From Streptomyces sp. NBC_01267 (GTDB taxonomy: Bacteria > Actinomycetota > Actinomycetes > Streptomycetales > Streptomycetaceae), in the NCBI RefSeq assembly GCF_036241575.1, contig NZ_CP108455.1, forward strand, positions 2,556,501 through 2,620,500: a stretch of 64,000 nt of DNA, in the 5' to 3' direction. Positions 50,709-59,025 of the stretch are shown piece by piece. The translations under genes and the position numbers were made by a program. The notes under the pieces are model-generated. The model ran no database searches and was not told the origin of the DNA. It saw nothing but the letters and a program-made list of their open reading frames with translations. Every line of letters begins with the position of its first letter. The stretch's first letter is position 1.

Positions 50709-51866
50709 GTGCGCCGTACCGTCTACAACGAGGACCACCAGGCATTCCGGGACACCATCCGGTCGTTCATCGAGGCCGAGGTCGTTCCGGTGTACGACGA
50801 GTGGCTGGCGGCGGGCCAGGCGCCGCGCGAGTTCTACCAGAAGCTCGGCGAGCTGGGCATCTTCGGCATCGAGGTGCCCGAGGAGTTCGGCGGCGCGGGC
50901 GAGGAGTCCTTCAAGTTCCAGGCGATCATCTCCGAGGAGTGCGCCCGCGCCGGTGTCTCCTTCGGCGGTTCCGGCGTGCACGTCGCGCTCTGCCTGCCGT
51001 ACCTGAAGGCGTACGCCACCGAGGACCAGAAGAAGCGCTGGCTCCCCGACTTCGCGTCCGGTGCCTCGATGTTCGCCATCGCCATGACCGAGCCGGGCAC
51101 CGGTTCCGACCTGGCGGGCATGAAGACCACCGCCAAGCTCTCCGCCGACGGCACGCACTACGTGCTCAACGGCGCCAAGACCTTCATCACCGGCGGGGTG
51201 CACGCCGACCGCGTCATCGTCTGCGCCCGCACCGCGGCCCCGACCGCCGAGGACCGCCGGCACGGCATCTCGCTGCTCGTCGTGGACACCAAGTCCGAGG
51301 GGTACGCGGTCGGCCGCAAGCTCGACAAGCTCGGCCTGAAGACCTCCGACACCGCCGAACTGTCCTTCAGCGACGTCAAGGTGCCGGTCGAGGACCTGCT
51401 CGGCGAGGAGAACAAGGGCTTCTCCTACCTCGGCCAGAACCTCCCGCAGGAGCGCCTCGGCATCGCCGTGGGTGCGTACGCGCAGGCCGCCGCCGCCGTC
51501 CGGTTCGCCCAGGCGTACGTGCAGGAGCGCACCGTGTTCGGCAAGACCGTCGCGTCGTTCCAGAACACCAAGTTCGAACTGGCCGCCTGCCAGGCCGAGG
51601 TCGACGCGGCCGAGGCCGTCTGCGACCGCGCCCTCGAAGCCCACGACCTGGGCGAGCTGACGGCGGCCGAGGCCGCGTCCGCGAAGCTCTTCACCACCGA
51701 GGTCGCGCACCGCGTGATCGACAAGTGCCTCCAGCTGCACGGCGGTTACGGCTACATGAACGAGTACCCGATCGCCCGCCTCTACGCGGACAACCGGGTC
51801 AACCGGATCTACGGCGGCACCAGCGAAGTCATGAAGATGATCATCGCGAAGAACATGGGCCTGTAG
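50709..51866 (+). CDS. Acyl-CoA dehydrogenase
   Basis: FAD-dependent acyl-CoA dehydrogenase of 385 residues oxidising acyl-CoA to enoyl-CoA. FAD/substrate motifs are AIAMTEPGTGSDLAGMKTTA near residue 125, GAKTFITGGVHADRVIVCAR near 158, ERLGIAVGAYAQAAAAVRFA near 250 and the C-terminal LHGGYGYMNEYPIARLYAD near 345, followed by YGGTSEVMKMIIAKNMGL. The catalytic Glu is probably in the C-terminal part of this branch (YGGTSE). The GTG start has AGAGGAG seven bases upstream; the frame is open to 50580 but low in quality there. An acyl-CoA thioesterase gene follows after 18 bases. Confidence 0.93.
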   Translation: MRRTVYNEDHQAFRDTIRSFIEAEVVPVYDEWLAAGQAPREFYQKLGELGIFGIEVPEEFGGAGEESFKFQAIISEECARAGVSFGGSGVHVALCLPYLKAYATEDQKKRWLPDFASGASMFAIAMTEPGTGSDLAGMKTTAKLSADGTHYVLNGAKTFITGGVHADRVIVCARTAAPTAEDRRHGISLLVVDTKSEGYAVGRKLDKLGLKTSDTAELSFSDVKVPVEDLLGEENKGFSYLGQNLPQERLGIAVGAYAQAAAAVRFAQAYVQERTVFGKTVASFQNTKFELAACQAEVDAAEAVCDRALEAHDLGELTAAEAASAKLFTTEVAHRVIDKCLQLHGGYGYMNEYPIARLYADNRVNRIYGGTSEVMKMIIAKNMGL

Positions 51867-51884
51867 GCCTGTTAGAAATACCCC

Positions 51885-52787
51885 ATGAACACGGCACTTG
51901 AGTCCCTGCTCGGTCTCCTCGACCTGGAGCGGATCGAGCAGGACATCTTCCGCGGCCAGAGCCACTCCTCCGTCGTGCCGCGCGTCTTCGGCGGCCAGGT
52001 CGCCGCACAGGCCCTGGTCGCCGCGGGGCGTACGGTGCCCACGGACACGGACCTCTCCCCGGCTCCGGGAAACACCCCGCTGGCCCACTCGCTGCACGCG
52101 TACTTCCTGCGCCCCGGCGACCCGGGCGCGCCGATCGTCTACACGGTCGACCGCATCCGCGACGGCCGCTCCTTCACCACCCGCCGGGTCGTCGCAGTCC
52201 AGCACGGCCAGCCGATCTTCCACCTCTCGGCGTCCTTCCAGACGTACGAGGAGGGGCTTGAACACCAAGCGCCCATGCCGCAGGCCCCCGACCCGGAGAC
52301 GCTGCCGACGGCCGCCGAGCAACTGCCGCGCTACGCGGACCGTTTCCTGGACCCGGGCACCCTGGACCGGCTGCTCGAAGCGCGCGCCGCGGTCGACCTG
52401 CGCTATGTCGACGCCCCGCCGTTCGCCAGCGTCGGCACCCCGGGCGAACCGCGCTCGCAGGTCTGGTTCCGTACGAGGGGGAAGCTGGCGGACGACCCGC
52501 TGCTGCACGTCTGCCTCGCCACGTACGTCTCCGACATGACGCTGCTCGACTCGGTACTGCTCGCACACGGGCGCGGCGGCTGGGCGACCGGCGACATCGT
52601 GGGCGCGAGCCTGGACCACGCGATGTGGTTCCACCGCCCGTTCCGGGCCGACGAGTGGCTGCTGTACGACCAGGAGTCACCGTCCTCGTCCGGCGGGCGG
52701 GGCCTCGGGCAGGCCCGGATCTACACGCAGGACGGGCAGTTGGCGGTCACGGTGATCCAGGAGGGTGTCGTCCGGGTTCCCCGCTGA
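51885..52787 (+). CDS. tesB: Acyl-CoA thioesterase II
   Basis: Double-hotdog TesB of 300 residues that hydrolyses acyl-CoA. N-terminal hotdog with RVFGGQVAAQALVAAGRTV near residue 33 and HSLHAYFLRPGDPGAPIVY near 68; second hotdog with SDMTLLDSVLLAHG near 216 and SLDHAMWFHRPFRADEWLLY near 245, giving the Asp/Gln/Thr active-site set. Cotranscribed with the acyl-CoA dehydrogenase, it may recycle CoA from stalled beta-oxidation intermediates. Immediately downstream lies a fragment of a DUF5753 gene. Confidence 0.93.
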   Translation: MNTALESLLGLLDLERIEQDIFRGQSHSSVVPRVFGGQVAAQALVAAGRTVPTDTDLSPAPGNTPLAHSLHAYFLRPGDPGAPIVYTVDRIRDGRSFTTRRVVAVQHGQPIFHLSASFQTYEEGLEHQAPMPQAPDPETLPTAAEQLPRYADRFLDPGTLDRLLEARAAVDLRYVDAPPFASVGTPGEPRSQVWFRTRGKLADDPLLHVCLATYVSDMTLLDSVLLAHGRGGWATGDIVGASLDHAMWFHRPFRADEWLLYDQESPSSSGGRGLGQARIYTQDGQLAVTVIQEGVVRVPR

Positions 52788-52793
52788 GGGGGC

Positions 52794-52946
52794 GTGGGGC
52801 GGGTGCTGAGCCGTTTCCTGTCGCGGGACGACGCGGCGATGGCCGACCACTTCGAGGCGGCCCGGCCACTCGGACAACAGGCCACGACGGTCAGCGAGTT
52901 CGCGCACCCATTCGTCCCTGACATCCTTCAAACACTGCCGACCCGT
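52794..52946 (+). pseudogene. Truncated XRE-DUF5753 regulator remnant
   Basis: About 50 codons in one frame (RVLSRFLSRDDAAMADHFEA, ARPLGQQATTVSEFAHPFVP, DILQTLP) align closely with residues about 57-107 of the intact regulator at 49565-50359 (VLSSFRPQDDGVLANYFGAA, RHLEQQATTIREFALSFIPG, ILQTEA). The HTH part and the rest of DUF5753 are missing. The fragment starts seven bases after the tesB stop and ends at the boundary of the lower-GC island, marking a recombination scar. Confidence 0.75.
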
Positions 52947-53003
52947 CGGAAACAGTCAACAGCGACGCCCAATGAGCTGACGACCGGTCACAGACGATGG
53001 ACA

Positions 53004-53357
53004 TCAGGTACACATCCCGTCTTCCAGCTCCACGAGGTCACGATCCCCCAGGACGACACAAACCGCCCACCTGGGATTTCCCCCGTACGCCCAACTGTCC
53101 GATTTTCCGAGTAGGCCCGGAACGCCCCCTACGTCAACTTCCTCACCGGAAAGATAGACGGGAAGCTCGGCCCCTTGGAACAGACGCACAAATCCCAGCC
53201 GCGACCAGCATTCAATGATCCTGGAGAAGATGGGAATATATTTAACCCAATCCTCTTCATTTTCACTCTGCGTGCGGTCGGCCAGAATCATCCACAATGA
53301 CGACGCTTCACGAGCATTAACATGAAGACAGTATTCATCTTCGGACATTTCTTTCAT
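53004..53357 (-). CDS. Hypothetical protein, lower-GC island
   Basis: A 117-residue acidic protein without recognised family. It reads SLWMILADRTQSENEEDWVK and FSRIIECWSRLGFVRLFQGA, then YLSGEEVDVGGVPGLLGKSD and WAVCVVLGDRDLVELEDGM. The ATG at 53357 has AAGGGAAG a few bases upstream, so it is expressed as a real gene. Codon use is less GC-biased than the neighbours (AAA, GAA, ATA codons). Size, acidity and the adjacent toxin cassette suggest an orphan immunity protein, but this is a guess from context. Confidence 0.6.
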   Translation of the reverse strand: MKEMSEDEYCLHVNAREASSLWMILADRTQSENEEDWVKYIPIFSRIIECWSRLGFVRLFQGAELPVYLSGEEVDVGGVPGLLGKSDSWAYGGNPRWAVCVVLGDRDLVELEDGMCT

Positions 53358-53408
53358 TTTCTTCCCTTTCGCCAAGTCTGCATGCACTGCACCCCCGAGA
53401 GGAAAGCA

Positions 53409-53909
53409 ATGTTCAGCGTCAGGCTCACCCCTCCCACCTGCGACCTCCCCCTGGAAGCAGCCCTTGAGCCGCTCGAAGACCAAGAAGACTACGAATATCT
53501 AGTGATCCACTCGTGCACGCTGTTGGCGCAAACAGACTGCAAATTCCATATCGGAGGATTCGGAACTAACGACTGGAATTTCGATACCAGTTACGACGCA
53601 TCCTCTTTCCTGGAGCAGCTCCCCCGCATGCTTCAGGCTGCGAAAGCAAGAGAGGATTTCGATGTCGACCTGTACCCTCAAGGCACAGAAAGAAAGCTGC
53701 GGTTCACATATTCTGGCCCTCTAGTGAATATCTCATGTGACTCACGAACCAGCTGGACACCCAAACCGTCCGTGGAGAATCACGCCAGCGACGTCGTAGC
53801 GCAAATGCTTGAAGACCTGGCCGCATCTTTCTCAGCCTCACTCAAGATGGCAGTTCCACAAGTAGCGGCACTGCCGCCCTTTTCGGGTTGGAACCCAACC
53901 GCGAGGTAA
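53409..53909 (+). CDS. Hypothetical protein, lower-GC island
   Basis: A 166-residue protein without recognised family. N-terminus MFSVRLTPPTCDLPLEAALE, then DYEYLVIHSCTLLAQTDCKF, FHIGGFGTNDWNFDTSYDAS and FDVDLYPQGTERKLRFTYSG. The alternating pattern suggests a beta-rich fold. GAGAGGAAA precedes the ATG at 53409; a longer frame to 53322 has poor starts. Divergent from the 53004-53357 gene with 51 bases between. Codon use is again lower in GC than the chromosome around it. The best guess is another immunity-type or orphan accessory gene of a polymorphic-toxin locus. Confidence 0.6.
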   Translation: MFSVRLTPPTCDLPLEAALEPLEDQEDYEYLVIHSCTLLAQTDCKFHIGGFGTNDWNFDTSYDASSFLEQLPRMLQAAKAREDFDVDLYPQGTERKLRFTYSGPLVNISCDSRTSWTPKPSVENHASDVVAQMLEDLAASFSASLKMAVPQVAALPPFSGWNPTAR

Positions 53910-54101
53910 TATTTGCTCGAATTCTACCTCTTCCCCTGCGTGTGGGTCGGCACTGGGCCGAACGAGCGGCGCGGGGACTAATCTGCACACAGCCTTGTCG
54001 TCGGCCCTCAACACCTCAAGCGGCGAGCAAAGTTACCGAACACAAGATTACAGGGTGGCCTCGACCTCGACCTGGTTGGCGGAGCCGAATGTCTCACCCT
54101 G

Positions 54102-54593
54102 GTGGGATGCGTCGGCAGTGCATCCACCATTGCCACGGGATCTACACTGATCACAGGCGGCATATTCGGCGTAAAGGATGGCATTGGCCGCATCGACAAG
54201 GGGCTCGGAAAAGCATTCAGCGAGGCCCAGGGCGAAGCATCATCGTCAGGCGGAAGGGCTGCCGAAAGGGCTGGCAAGGCATACGAAAACCATCTGATCG
54301 ATGAACTAGGAGGTGGCGGAAGTTTCTCAGAGAAGGGCCGCGAGTTCGACGGAGCCTTCGTTGACTCTGCCACGGGTCGCGGAACATGGTATGAAGCAAA
54401 ATCTGGCCAGTACTGGCAGAGCACAATGAAACGCAAGAACGGGATGAGTAAATTCTTCTCAACGGAAGGACAGAAACTTGGAATCGCCAAGGATCACGGG
54501 GTGGATTATCGGGTAATCTCAGAGAATCCAATACCAAAGGAATTCACAAACTGGCTAGACAGAAAGGGCATACCATGGCAAATAACACCGTAA
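54102..54593 (+). CDS. C-terminal cassette of a polymorphic toxin with PD-(D/E)xK nuclease domain, 5'-truncated
   Basis: A 163-residue frame. The first 40 residues (GCVGSASTIATGSTLITGGI) look like the Gly/Ala-rich pre-toxin linker of large secreted toxins. Residues 55-163 resemble a restriction-endonuclease-fold toxin: Glu62 in AYENHL, Asp83 in REFDGAF and Glu98-Ala-Lys100 in WYEAKSGQYW make a PD-(D/E)xK set. No ribosome site precedes the GTG, the frame is open upstream to a stop at 53979-53981 with toxin-like sequence (GGLDLDLVGGAE), and no secretion or repeat domain remains. I therefore read it as the surviving 3' end of a longer gene. A small gene follows after 27 bases, the normal place for the immunity protein. 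Confidence 0.65.
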   Translation: MGCVGSASTIATGSTLITGGIFGVKDGIGRIDKGLGKAFSEAQGEASSSGGRAAERAGKAYENHLIDELGGGGSFSEKGREFDGAFVDSATGRGTWYEAKSGQYWQSTMKRKNGMSKFFSTEGQKLGIAKDHGVDYRVISENPIPKEFTNWLDRKGIPWQITP

Positions 54594-54620
54594 CGGATGA
54601 GGCAAGAAGGGGAAGCGAAT

Positions 54621-55052
54621 ATGAGTAGATCAGTGGACATAGACTTCACTTTCAATATTCCTATTTCCGTCACCGAAGTATTGCGTGCGGCACTCAGGAG
54701 TGGAGGTGAACTTTCTCGCAATGGAGAGATTTCCTACCTCATCGACGAGGACGGAACGTTCAACTGGCATCAAGAGACCGGCAGTAGTATCGAGCGAGTG
54801 ATCACCGAAATCGGTAAGGATCACTGGACTCAACACACCGTAGGAATATCGCTGATCATTCCAGGTTCCGATCGTGGCGGAGATCTAATTTTCCATCCCG
54901 GAAGATCGACAATCTCTTTCATTGTCGCGATCAACCGAAAGACCCTTCCCGGATCTTCGAAATTTTGCGACATCGGATGGTACCTGAGTTCCCTAGTTCC
55001 CATTCTGGAACCGTTCGGTCTTAGCGAGATCGAAACCGTAGATTCCGCTTAA
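54621..55052 (+). CDS. Probable immunity protein of the nuclease toxin cassette
   Basis: A 143-residue protein, beginning SRSVDIDFTFNIPISVTEVL, with EISYLIDEDGTFNWHQETGS and GDLIFHPGRSTISFIVAINR and a C-terminal DIGWYLSSLVPILEPFGLSE. AAGGGGAAG lies six bases before the ATG. It follows the nuclease cassette after 27 bases, has the same reduced GC content, and fits in size with immunity proteins, although I cannot name its family. It keeps a good ribosome site while the toxin has lost its 5' end, the usual state of orphan toxin-immunity modules. Confidence 0.6.
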   Translation: MSRSVDIDFTFNIPISVTEVLRAALRSGGELSRNGEISYLIDEDGTFNWHQETGSSIERVITEIGKDHWTQHTVGISLIIPGSDRGGDLIFHPGRSTISFIVAINRKTLPGSSKFCDIGWYLSSLVPILEPFGLSEIETVDSA

Positions 55053-55075
55053 AGAATTGAAAGTAAGTCCGGCAT

Positions 55076-55118
55076 ATCGGGGGCCTGCCCTGCGCAAACA
55101 AATTCACTCGCCCCCGAT
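55076..55118. terminator. Hairpin downstream of the immunity gene
   Basis: ATCGGGGGC (55076-55084) pairs with GCCCCCGAT (55110-55118) over nine bases with a 25-base loop, 23 bases after the stop at 55052. Confidence 0.45.
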
Positions 55119-55169
55119 GATGTCGGATTCCGTATTCAGTTAACCGATAGGACGGCCCCGCATTGGCTA

Positions 55170-55202
55170 CTCGGCTCAGGTGCTTGGCTACACCTGACCG
55201 AG
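55170..55202. other. Hairpin at the right edge of the lower-GC island
   Basis: CTCGG and TCAGGTG (55170-55182, one bulged C) pair with CACCTGA and CCGAG (55191-55202) around loop CTTGGCTA. No tRNA fold can be made from it. The stretch 55203-55419 has no supported gene; frames there are broken and the GC content returns to chromosomal level after about 55480. Confidence 0.45.
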
Positions 55203-55419
55203 TGACAGCCAAGCACTCCAGGCAAAGAGGTCACGGAGGGCCGTCGTGGTTACAGGATGGGCGCAGGGATAGGTACGCAGGCAAGGGGCCAGCGGTTGGT
55301 TTTCCATCAGTGCACCAATGTTTCCTGGACGGAGGTCGCAGCAGGCGCCCGACGGAATTCCACTACTGTGGTTTTCCTGGAACGCCGAGTCTCTGGCTAC
55401 AGCGTTCTTCGGGGCGAAG

Positions 55420-55653
55420 ATGCAACGGGTGGCCCGGACTGAACTCACCCGCTTGGTGGCGCCGCTGAATGGCGACTCAAAGTTGTCGCGTACGGGGGAA
55501 TTCACCACCATACCCGGCGAACCAGAACTGCCTCCGGGCAGCGAGCTCGGCTTCTTCGAGTGGCCGGATGAGGAGGGGTCACTCGCGGTGGCGGTGGTAC
55601 CGGGCGAGGACGGGCGGATCGTCGCCCGGTGGCCGGATCCTCAGGCCGAATGA
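55420..55653 (+). CDS. Possible small hypothetical protein or gene remnant
   Basis: A 77-residue frame from ATG 55420 (GGGGCGAAG just before it) ending with the acidic segment GFFEWPDEEGSLAVAVVPGE and GRIVARWPDPQAE. Codon bias is good only over its last 50 codons, so the 5' part may be island DNA fused to an older chromosomal gene end. No family recognised. The frame continues upstream to 55318 without a better start. Confidence 0.35.
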   Translation: MQRVARTELTRLVAPLNGDSKLSRTGEFTTIPGEPELPPGSELGFFEWPDEEGSLAVAVVPGEDGRIVARWPDPQAE

Positions 55654-55693
55654 TCGGGCTCGATCCGGCTCCCGGCTGCGCAGCCCGGTCGGC

Positions 55694-56473
55694 TCAGCCC
55701 AGCCCCGCCGCGTCCAGCAGATAGTCCGTCATCGGGTCGTAGAAGCGCGGGTCGGTGACGTGGTCGTCGAGCGGGACCGTGATCTGCATCGTGCCTTCGG
55801 CCTCGCCGAGGAAGAGGGCCGGGTCGTTGCAGTCGGCGTAGCCGATCGAGTCGAGTCCGCGCTGGCCGGCGCAGCCCGCCCAGCCGTGGTCGGCCACCAC
55901 CAGGCCGGGCTGCGGTCTGCCCACCCGCTCCAGGCCGTCGAGGACGGCGCGCATCGGCTCCGGTGAGTGGGTGTGCCACAGGGTCGCCCCGCGCTCCAGT
56001 ACCGCGACGTCCGCGAACTGGAAGATCATGCCCTCGTCGGCGGTGAGCCCGCCCGGGATCCGTACGATCTCGCAGCCCGCCCTGCGCAGCGCGTCGGCGG
56101 TGGCCCGGTGGACGTCGAGCAGACCGCCGGGGTGGCCGGTGGCGAAGAGGACGCTCTCCTTGGCGTCCGCCGCCTTGCGCAGCCGGGCGGCCATCCGGTC
56201 CAGTGCGTCGATGGTCAGTTCCGGGTCGATGGTGTCCTGCCCGTGCCGGTGCTCGGGGTCGTCGATGACACCGCAGCGCTCCGCCATGACGGCGAGCACG
56301 TCCTGCTCGTCGGCCCACCGGTTGCCGAGTTCGATGCCGAGCCAGTAGTGCCGGTCGCCGTTGGAGAGCTTGCGGTAGTGGGAGAGGTTGTTCTCGCGGG
56401 GCGTGGCGACGTTTCCGGCTATCCGGGTGCGGACGAGATGGTCGGCGAGTTCGGCACGGCTGGGTATCGGCAT
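55694..56473 (-). CDS. Conserved actinobacterial phosphatase-like protein
   Basis: A 259-residue cytoplasmic protein. Motifs: YRKLSNGDRHYWLGIELGNR near residue 33, ESVLFATGHPGGLLDVHRAT near 106, ATLWHTHSPEPMRAVLDGLE near 160, GLVVADHGWAGCAGQRGLDS near 185 and a C-terminal LFLGEAEGTMQITVPLDDHV. The conserved His and Asp residues (GHPGG, WHTHS, ADHGWAG) suggest a metal-dependent hydrolase, and similar Streptomyces proteins are annotated 'phosphatase', but I cannot name the reaction. It is a single gene on the minus strand beside the AccR-type regulator; 12-base repeats lie between them. Confidence 0.7.
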   Translation of the reverse strand: MPIPSRAELADHLVRTRIAGNVATPRENNLSHYRKLSNGDRHYWLGIELGNRWADEQDVLAVMAERCGVIDDPEHRHGQDTIDPELTIDALDRMAARLRKAADAKESVLFATGHPGGLLDVHRATADALRRAGCEIVRIPGGLTADEGMIFQFADVAVLERGATLWHTHSPEPMRAVLDGLERVGRPQPGLVVADHGWAGCAGQRGLDSIGYADCNDPALFLGEAEGTMQITVPLDDHVTDPRFYDPMTDYLLDAAGLG

Positions 56474-56544
56474 GCCCCCATTGTGCCGTCAGCGCCCGGC
56501 CCCGTCAGGCCGGTATTGCCGCCGGTATCGCGGGCTGGATCACC

Positions 56545-56580
56545 GTCGGTACGGCCGTCGGTACGGCCGTCGGTACAGCC
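56545..56580. repeat. Three tandem 12-base repeats after the accR stop
   Basis: Units GTCGGTACGGCC, GTCGGTACGGCC and GTCGGTACAGCC end 17 bases before the stop complement (56598-56600) of the minus-strand TetR gene. Confidence 0.88.
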
Positions 56581-56597
56581 GTCGGCCACCGGCCGCG

Positions 56598-57212
56598 TCA
56601 GTCCCGTACCGGCGACCCCTCCGCCTCCTGCGCGAGCGCCGCGAACGCCCCGTGGGCGAGGCGGCGCAGCAGGCTCTCGGTGGCGGTCCGGCCCGGCAGG
56701 CCGCCGGTGCCCAGGTGCGGGGTGGAGTTCAGCAGCCCGAAGACCGCGTGCACGGCCGCTCGGGCCTCCTGCTCGGGGGTGTGCGGGTACAGCTCCCGTA
56801 CGACCGTGACCCACAGTTCGACGTACTGCCGCTGCAACCTGCGGACCGCCTTGCGGTCGGTGTCGCGCAGCCGGTCCAGTTCGCGGTCGTGGACGGTGAT
56901 CAGCGGGCGGTCGTCGAGCGCGAAGTCGATGTGCCCGTCGATGAGTGAGCCGAGCACCGTCTCGGGGCCGCCACCGGCCTGCTCGGCGCGCATCCGGCCG
57001 CCGTCGAGCAGCCGTTCGCTGATGCCGACGAGCAGTTCGGCGAGCATCGCGTCCTTGCCCGCGAAGTGGCGGTACAGCCCCGGCCCGCTGATGCCGACCG
57101 CTGCGCCTATCTCGTCCACGCCGACGCCGTGGAAGCCGCGCTCGGCGAAGAGACGCGCGGCCTCCTTGAGGATCTGCTCGCGCCGCGTCGGGGCGTCCGT
57201 CCTGGTGCTCAT
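56598..57212 (-). CDS. accR: AccR-type TetR regulator of the short-chain acyl-CoA operon
   Basis: A 204-residue TetR regulator. HTH at residues 12-58 (REQILKEAARLFAERGFHGV, then GVDEIGAAVGISGPGLYRHF), C-terminal all-helical ligand domain with RELDRLRDTDRKAVRRLQRQ and VHAVFGLLNSTPHL. Divergent from accD1-accA1-hmgL-fadE4, the position of AccR in S. avermitilis, described as a repressor that senses short-chain acyl-CoAs. Two mirrored 16-base sites lie between the genes. The C-terminus ends in an Arg/Asp tail just before the 12-base repeats. Confidence 0.87.
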   Translation of the reverse strand: MSTRTDAPTRREQILKEAARLFAERGFHGVGVDEIGAAVGISGPGLYRHFAGKDAMLAELLVGISERLLDGGRMRAEQAGGGPETVLGSLIDGHIDFALDDRPLITVHDRELDRLRDTDRKAVRRLQRQYVELWVTVVRELYPHTPEQEARAAVHAVFGLLNSTPHLGTGGLPGRTATESLLRRLAHGAFAALAQEAEGSPVRD

Positions 57213-57233
57213 GGCTCCATTCTAGACAGCGGG

Positions 57234-57279
57234 GTTAGCGAGCGTTAACCTGACCTCAAACGTGTTAACGCTCACTAAC
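57234..57279. promoter_or_regulatory. Paired 16-base operators between accR and accD1
   Basis: GTTAGCGAGCGTTAAC (57234-57249) and GTTAACGCTCACTAAC (57264-57279) are near reverse complements with 14 bases between. Both carry GTTA and TAAC ends and the core CGCTC/GAGCG. The 16-base palindromic form agrees with what is reported for AccR. One site is nearer each gene, so both directions can be repressed by one cooperative complex. Confidence 0.8.
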
Positions 57280-57343
57280 CACGGCCCATGACCACATGAA
57301 CCGGGCAGAACACCGAGCAGTACAGAGCAGAGGGGCCCTACGG

Positions 57344-58966
57344 ATGCAGCAGGCACCGGTGCTGGCGAGCGCGGCGGATCCCGCGTCGGAGGCCTGGCGG
57401 GCCAACGAGGCGGCGCACGAGACGCTCACCGCCGAGCTGCGGACCCGGCTGGCGGCAGCGCGCCTGGGCGGCGGCGAGAAATCCCGCGCCCGCCATGTGG
57501 CGCGCGGAAAGCTGCTGCCGCGCGACCGCGTCGACACCCTCCTCGACCCCGGCTCCCCGTTCCTGGAGCTGGCACCGCTGGCCGCCGAGGGGATGTACGG
57601 CGGGGCCGCCCCGGCGGCGGGAGTGATCGCCGGGATCGGCCGGGTGAGCGGCCGTGAGGTGGTGGTGGTCGCCAATGACGCCACGGTCAAGGGCGGCACG
57701 TACTACCCGATGACCGTCAAGAAGCACCTGCGGGCGCAGGAGGTGGCCCTGGAGAACCGGCTGCCCTGCCTGTACCTGGTGGACTCGGGCGGCGCGTTCC
57801 TGCCGATGCAGGACGAGGTCTTCCCCGACCGGGAGCACTTCGGCCGGATCTTCTACAACCAGGCCCGGATGTCGGGCGCGGGCATCCCGCAGATCGCGGC
57901 GGTCCTCGGCTCCTGCACGGCGGGCGGGGCGTATGTGCCCGCGATGAGCGACGAAGCCGTGATCGTCCGCAACCAGGGCACGATCTTCCTGGGCGGCCCG
58001 CCGCTGGTGAAGGCCGCGACGGGTGAGGTCGTGACGGCGGAGGAGCTGGGCGGCGGCGAGGTGCACTCCCGGGTCTCCGGGGTGACCGACCATCTCGCGG
58101 AGGACGACGCGCACGCGCTGCGGATCGTCCGGACCATCGTGTCCACGCTGCCGGAGCGCGGCCCGCTGCCCTGGTCCACCGAGCCGGTCGAGGAGCCGAA
58201 GGTGGATCCGGCGGGGCTGTACGGCGCGGTGCCGGTGGATTCCCGTACGCCCTACGACGTTCGGGAGGTGATCGCCCGCATCACCGACGGTTCACGGTTC
58301 GCCGAGTTCAAGGCGGAGTTCGGGACGACGCTGATCACCGGCTTCGCCCGGATCCACGGCCACCCCGTCGGCATCGTCGCCAACAACGGCATCCTCTTCT
58401 CCGAATCCGCCCAGAAGGGCGCGCACTTCATCGAGCTGTGCGACCAGCGCGGCATCCCGCTGCTCTTCCTCCAGAACATCTCCGGCTTCATGGTCGGCCG
58501 CAGTTACGAGGCGGGCGGCATCGCCAAGCACGGCGCGAAGATGGTGACGGCGGTGGCCTGCACCCGGGTACCGAAGCTGACGGTGGTCGTCGGCGGGTCG
58601 TACGGAGCGGGCAACTACTCGATGTGCGGGCGCGCCTATTCACCGCGCTTCCTGTGGATGTGGCCGAACGCCAAGATCTCGGTGATGGGCGGCGAGCAGG
58701 CCGCTTCCGTGCTGGCCACGGTCAAGCGCGACCAGTTGGGCGACGGCTGGAGCGCCGAGGACGAGGAGACGTTCAAGGACCCGATCCGCGCCCAGTACGA
58801 GCAGCAGGGCAACGCCTACTACGCGACGGCGCGGCTGTGGGACGACGGGGTGATCGACCCGCTGGAGACCCGGCAGGTCCTCGGCCTGGCGCTGACCGCC
58901 TGCGCCAATGCCCCGCTGGCCGGGAAGGACCCGTCAGCGCCCGGCTACGGCGTCTTCCGGATGTGA
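57344..58966 (+). CDS. accD1: Acyl-CoA (methylcrotonyl-type) carboxylase beta subunit
   Basis: Carboxyltransferase subunit of 540 residues for biotin-dependent acyl-CoA carboxylation, of the methylcrotonyl/geranyl-CoA branch. CT halves: N-half with [20 protein letters not shown] near 92, [20 protein letters not shown] and [17 protein letters not shown]-half with [20 protein letters not shown] near 325, [20 protein letters not shown] near 380 and [20 protein letters not shown]. The ATG at 57344 has GAGGGG eight bases upstream; an earlier ATG at 57296 has no ribosome site. With the biotin subunit, HMG-CoA lyase and acyl-CoA dehydrogenase it forms the leucine/isovalerate pathway. Confidence 0.93.
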   Translation: MQQAPVLASAADPASEAWRANEAAHETLTAELRTRLAAARLGGGEKSRARHVARGKLLPRDRVDTLLDPGSPFLELAPLAAEGMYGGAAPAAGVIAGIGRVSGREVVVVANDATVKGGTYYPMTVKKHLRAQEVALENRLPCLYLVDSGGAFLPMQDEVFPDREHFGRIFYNQARMSGAGIPQIAAVLGSCTAGGAYVPAMSDEAVIVRNQGTIFLGGPPLVKAATGEVVTAEELGGGEVHSRVSGVTDHLAEDDAHALRIVRTIVSTLPERGPLPWSTEPVEEPKVDPAGLYGAVPVDSRTPYDVREVIARITDGSRFAEFKAEFGTTLITGFARIHGHPVGIVANNGILFSESAQKGAHFIELCDQRGIPLLFLQNISGFMVGRSYEAGGIAKHGAKMVTAVACTRVPKLTVVVGGSYGAGNYSMCGRAYSPRFLWMWPNAKISVMGGEQAASVLATVKRDQLGDGWSAEDEETFKDPIRAQYEQQGNAYYATARLWDDGVIDPLETRQVLGLALTACANAPLAGKDPSAPGYGVFRM

Positions 58967-59025
58967 GGGCGGTGACGGACGTGGTGAGGGTGACGGACGT
59001 GGCGAACATGGCAGACGCGGCAGAC

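Noticed and set aside
53888..54304. 138-codon plus-strand frame overlapping the toxin cassette
   Set aside because: Arg/His/Pro-rich with no domain; it is an alternate frame of the nuclease cassette region.
55170..55202. tRNA-like hairpin as attachment site of the toxin island
   Set aside because: The stem-loop cannot be extended to a cloverleaf, and no direct repeat of it is found at the left edge near 52.8-53.0 kb.
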